64,000 bases of DNA from an uncultured Candidatus Melainabacteria bacterium (GTDB lineage Bacteria; Cyanobacteriota; Vampirovibrionia; Gastranaerophilales; Gastranaerophilaceae), in assembly GCA_934692295.1 (NCBI GenBank), contig CAKUTL010000002.1:45464-109463 (forward strand). Reading direction: 5' to 3'. Shown piece by piece: positions 62,076-64,000 of this stretch. Below the pieces are notes generated by a model. The model saw nothing but the letters and a program-made list of their open reading frames with translations, had not been told where the DNA came from and made no database searches. Made by a program: the position numbers and the translations under genes. Position 1 is the first letter of the stretch. Each line of letters opens with the position of its first letter.

Positions 62076-63677
62076 ATGAGTAACAATGAATTTGAAAAAC
62101 TAAGTGAAGAAAAGAATGAATGTACCTCAAGAGGTGCATGTTCGATGGCTCCAAACATCGCAGCATTACAAGAAATTGTGATGTATTTTCTAAAACAAAC
62201 AGCTTTTTATATGCTAAAACTGGAAAAACTCGGAGCAAATAATCCTTCTATTAAAACAGAAATTCTAAATGACTTATCTGCTCTTATTTCAGTGAATGAA
62301 TTTAACGAAGAACAGCTATTTACAATTGCAATGAAAGATTATTTCTTGCTCAAAAACACTCAGCAAACTTATAAAAAAAGATGCGAAACAAAAAATACAA
62401 ATTGTTTTGACTTAAAAGAAAAAATCCAATTTAATAACAAAACATCATTATCAAAAGCGATTTCTTACGGTGAAAATTTGTTATTACAGAAATATAACAA
62501 CATTCAATCTGAAAAGAGAAATTTAATTGATATTTTAGAAATAGTTATAAAAAGTACCAGTTTACACCTTGCCAAACTCAATGACATGGGCGTTTTTGAA
62601 GATTATAGTTTCTACATAATTCTCAAAGCATTGAATGAATTTAACCACAATAAAATAACGGCAAAAATTGTGGAAGAATACACTTCAAAACTCGCAGAAT
62701 TAGACAACGCACTGATTCTAAAAATCAGCAAATTACTAACGGATAAATTCGGAAATATAGAAAAAACAACCGTATCTTATTCTACAGAAAAAGGAAAAGC
62801 CATTCTCGTTTCCGGAAGTAATTTTTCGGAACTCGAAGAAGTTTTAAAACAAACAGAAAATCAAAATCTCGATGTTTATACGCATTCAGAGCTGTTACTC
62901 GCAAATGCTCTTACTAAGTTCAAAAAATATCCTCACCTTAAAGGGCATTTTGGGGACAGAATAGAAAATAACATACTCGATTTTGCGACATTCCCCGGGG
63001 CAATACTTTTAACTAAAAACTCCAAGAAAAATAGCGAATACTTGTACCGAGGGCGATTATTTTCAAGTGATTATATCGTTCCAAAGGGAATAATTAAAAT
63101 CGAAGACAACGATTTTTCAGAACTCATTAAATCAGCAAATTCCGCAAAAGGGTTTAAAACAGGAAAAACTAAACCATCTGTAGAATTGGGTTATAGCCCA
63201 AATGCGATTATAGAAGAATTTGAAACAATAAAAACAAAGATGGAAACAGGAAAAATAAAACGAATATTCATAATCGGAATGAATACCTATTCGGAATTCC
63301 AAAAAGAATACTTTAAAACTTTTTTAAATAAAATTCAAGAAAACGAATTTTGCATCAGTTTTATGGAAACAAAAGAAAGACCGAACATTTTGCCGATAAA
63401 TCTGGGGAATTTTTTACCGTTTGCGGCAGAAGTTTTACATATGCTGTTTGAAAAAATTCCAATAAATTTGCCCAATATTTATATATTTTTTACTAATTGT
63501 GATGTCATGACAATTTCAAATATTATCACCCTCAAAAAACATCACGCTAAAAATATCTATATGGCGGACTGTCCGCCAACATTTATTAACCCTTCCGTAT
63601 TTGCGACACTAAAAGAGGAATACCAGATAAAAACAACGACAACACCGGAACACGATATTCAGGTAATTAGAAATTAA
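62076..63677 (+). CDS. Degenerate hybrid-cluster-protein (Hcp) homologue lacking cluster ligands
   Basis: A 533-residue Hcp-family protein. The start CTSRGACSMAPNIAALQE matches Hcp's C-x-x-x-G-x-C-x-K-T region but the first two Cys of the N-terminal cluster are missing. The core SGSNFSELEEVLKQT, DVYTHSELL, KYPHLKGHFG and FATFPGAILLTKN aligns with Hcp's SGHDL, VYTHGEML, KHLVGNYG and FPGPIVMTSNC. Against E. coli Hcp, hybrid-cluster ligands become Ser248 (His), Ser316, Asn403, Glu431, a deletion, and Asp476 (Glu). Only Glu272 is kept. So no normal hybrid cluster can form. Role unknown; coupled to a glutaredoxin. Confidence 0.85.
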   Translation: MSNNEFEKLSEEKNECTSRGACSMAPNIAALQEIVMYFLKQTAFYMLKLEKLGANNPSIKTEILNDLSALISVNEFNEEQLFTIAMKDYFLLKNTQQTYKKRCETKNTNCFDLKEKIQFNNKTSLSKAISYGENLLLQKYNNIQSEKRNLIDILEIVIKSTSLHLAKLNDMGVFEDYSFYIILKALNEFNHNKITAKIVEEYTSKLAELDNALILKISKLLTDKFGNIEKTTVSYSTEKGKAILVSGSNFSELEEVLKQTENQNLDVYTHSELLLANALTKFKKYPHLKGHFGDRIENNILDFATFPGAILLTKNSKKNSEYLYRGRLFSSDYIVPKGIIKIEDNDFSELIKSANSAKGFKTGKTKPSVELGYSPNAIIEEFETIKTKMETGKIKRIFIIGMNTYSEFQKEYFKTFLNKIQENEFCISFMETKERPNILPINLGNFLPFAAEVLHMLFEKIPINLPNIYIFFTNCDVMTISNIITLKKHHAKNIYMADCPPTFINPSVFATLKEEYQIKTTTTPEHDIQVIRN

Positions 63678-63683
63678 TAAAAT

Positions 63684-63720
63684 AAATCCACCCTCGATAA
63701 TGGAAGGTGGATTTACTTTT
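63684..63720. terminator. Terminator between Hcp-like and rpsG genes
   Basis: A 9-bp stem AAATCCACC with GGTGGATTT around a 13-base loop that may pair further, with an interrupted T run on the plus strand. It probably serves both convergent genes. Confidence 0.65.
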
Positions 63721-63739
63721 AAATATTTGAACCAATAAA

Positions 63740-64000
63740 TTAGTATCTGTAGTGAGCAAATGCTTTGTTAGCTTCAGCCATTTTGTGGGTGTCTTCACGT
63801 TTTTTACATGCAGAACCTTGACCGTTTGAAGCATCAATCAATTCGTTAGTTAATTTATCAATAAATGATTTTCCGCCTCTTTTCTTAGCTGATTCAATCA
63901 ACCAAGAAGAAGAAAGTGCGAAACCTCTGTCAGCTTTAACTTCGATAGGTACTTGGTAAGTAGAACCACCGATACGACGAGCTTTAACTTCTAATAAAGG
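63740..64000 (-). CDS. rpsG: 30S ribosomal protein S7 (partial, C-terminal 86 residues)
   Basis: The last 86 codons and stop on the minus strand; the 5' part is beyond the right edge. [21 protein letters not shown], the Ala/Leu-rich middle and C-terminal [13 protein letters not shown] are characteristic of bacterial S7, which nucleates the 30S head on 16S rRNA and here would be the downstream gene of an rpsL-rpsG unit. The sequence is intact and normal. Confidence 0.97.
   Translation of the reverse strand, partial: PLLEVKARRIGGSTYQVPIEVKADRGFALSSSWLIESAKKRGGKSFIDKLTNELIDASNGQGSACKKREDTHKMAEANKAFAHYRY

Overview
The window is AT-rich chromosomal DNA with dense, mostly collinear operons, standard stop-codon use, Shine-Dalgarno sites on many genes, a meso-DAP-type MurE, an outer-membrane (RND/TolC) efflux system and several lineage-specific proteins with an N-terminal PN-F-(T/K)-G type motif. 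Together these suggest a gut-type non-photosynthetic cyanobacterial relative (Melainabacteria/Vampirovibrionia, Gastranaerophilales). This is inferred from protein character, since no rRNA gene is present. No phage, insertion sequence or CRISPR array was seen.

Layout. 1-7.8 kb: a partial MnmC-like methyltransferase running off the left edge, homoserine kinase, a mini-ferredoxin behind a hairpin that covers its ribosome site, glmS with an overlooked 56-residue downstream gene, and a GH38 mannosidase. 7.9-13.6 kb: a complete RND efflux operon. 13.6-20.7 kb: a long minus-strand operon with rdgB, uppS, ilvD, nagA-like, murE and a class B penicillin-binding protein. 20.8-26 kb: two N-acetylmuramoyl-L-alanine amidases, a DUF3326 protein and murI. 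26-35.4 kb: tRNA-Arg(ACG), an AAA ATPase, the two-subunit serine dehydratase, a tiny pilin-like protein, RNase E/G and a radical-SAM protein. 35.5-43.8 kb: yajQ, a frame-disrupted prepilin gene carrying a palindromic repeat, a CHASE2 adenylate cyclase, KDPG aldolase and sugar kinase, a pyruvyl transferase and GatD. 43.9-47 kb: two tRNA-Arg genes, a CHAP peptidase, LemA and an LCP-family ligase. 47.4-51 kb: a paralogous pair of large membrane proteins with the PNFTG motif. 51-53.6 kb: a HepT/MntA toxin-antitoxin pair, tRNA-Leu and a patatin. 53.7-64 kb: thioredoxin reductase, phosphoglucose isomerase, a 701-residue lineage protein, wecB, a glutaredoxin coupled to a degenerate hybrid-cluster protein, and the 3' end of rpsG.

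Much of the window serves the envelope. glmS, wecB and nagA handle amino sugars; uppS, murI, murE, PBP and gatD build peptidoglycan; two Amidase_3 proteins and a CHAP enzyme cut it; the LCP protein and the CsaB-like enzyme decorate it.

The most unusual items are: (a) an Hcp-family protein that has lost nearly all metal ligands, paired with a glutaredoxin; (b) a C9 tract just after a strong ribosome site that throws a prepilin gene out of frame, with a palindromic repeat forming its leader; (c) a common promoter-like element in front of five unrelated small genes; (d) the PN-F-x-G motif proteins; (e) a two-frame carboxyl terminus on one of them.
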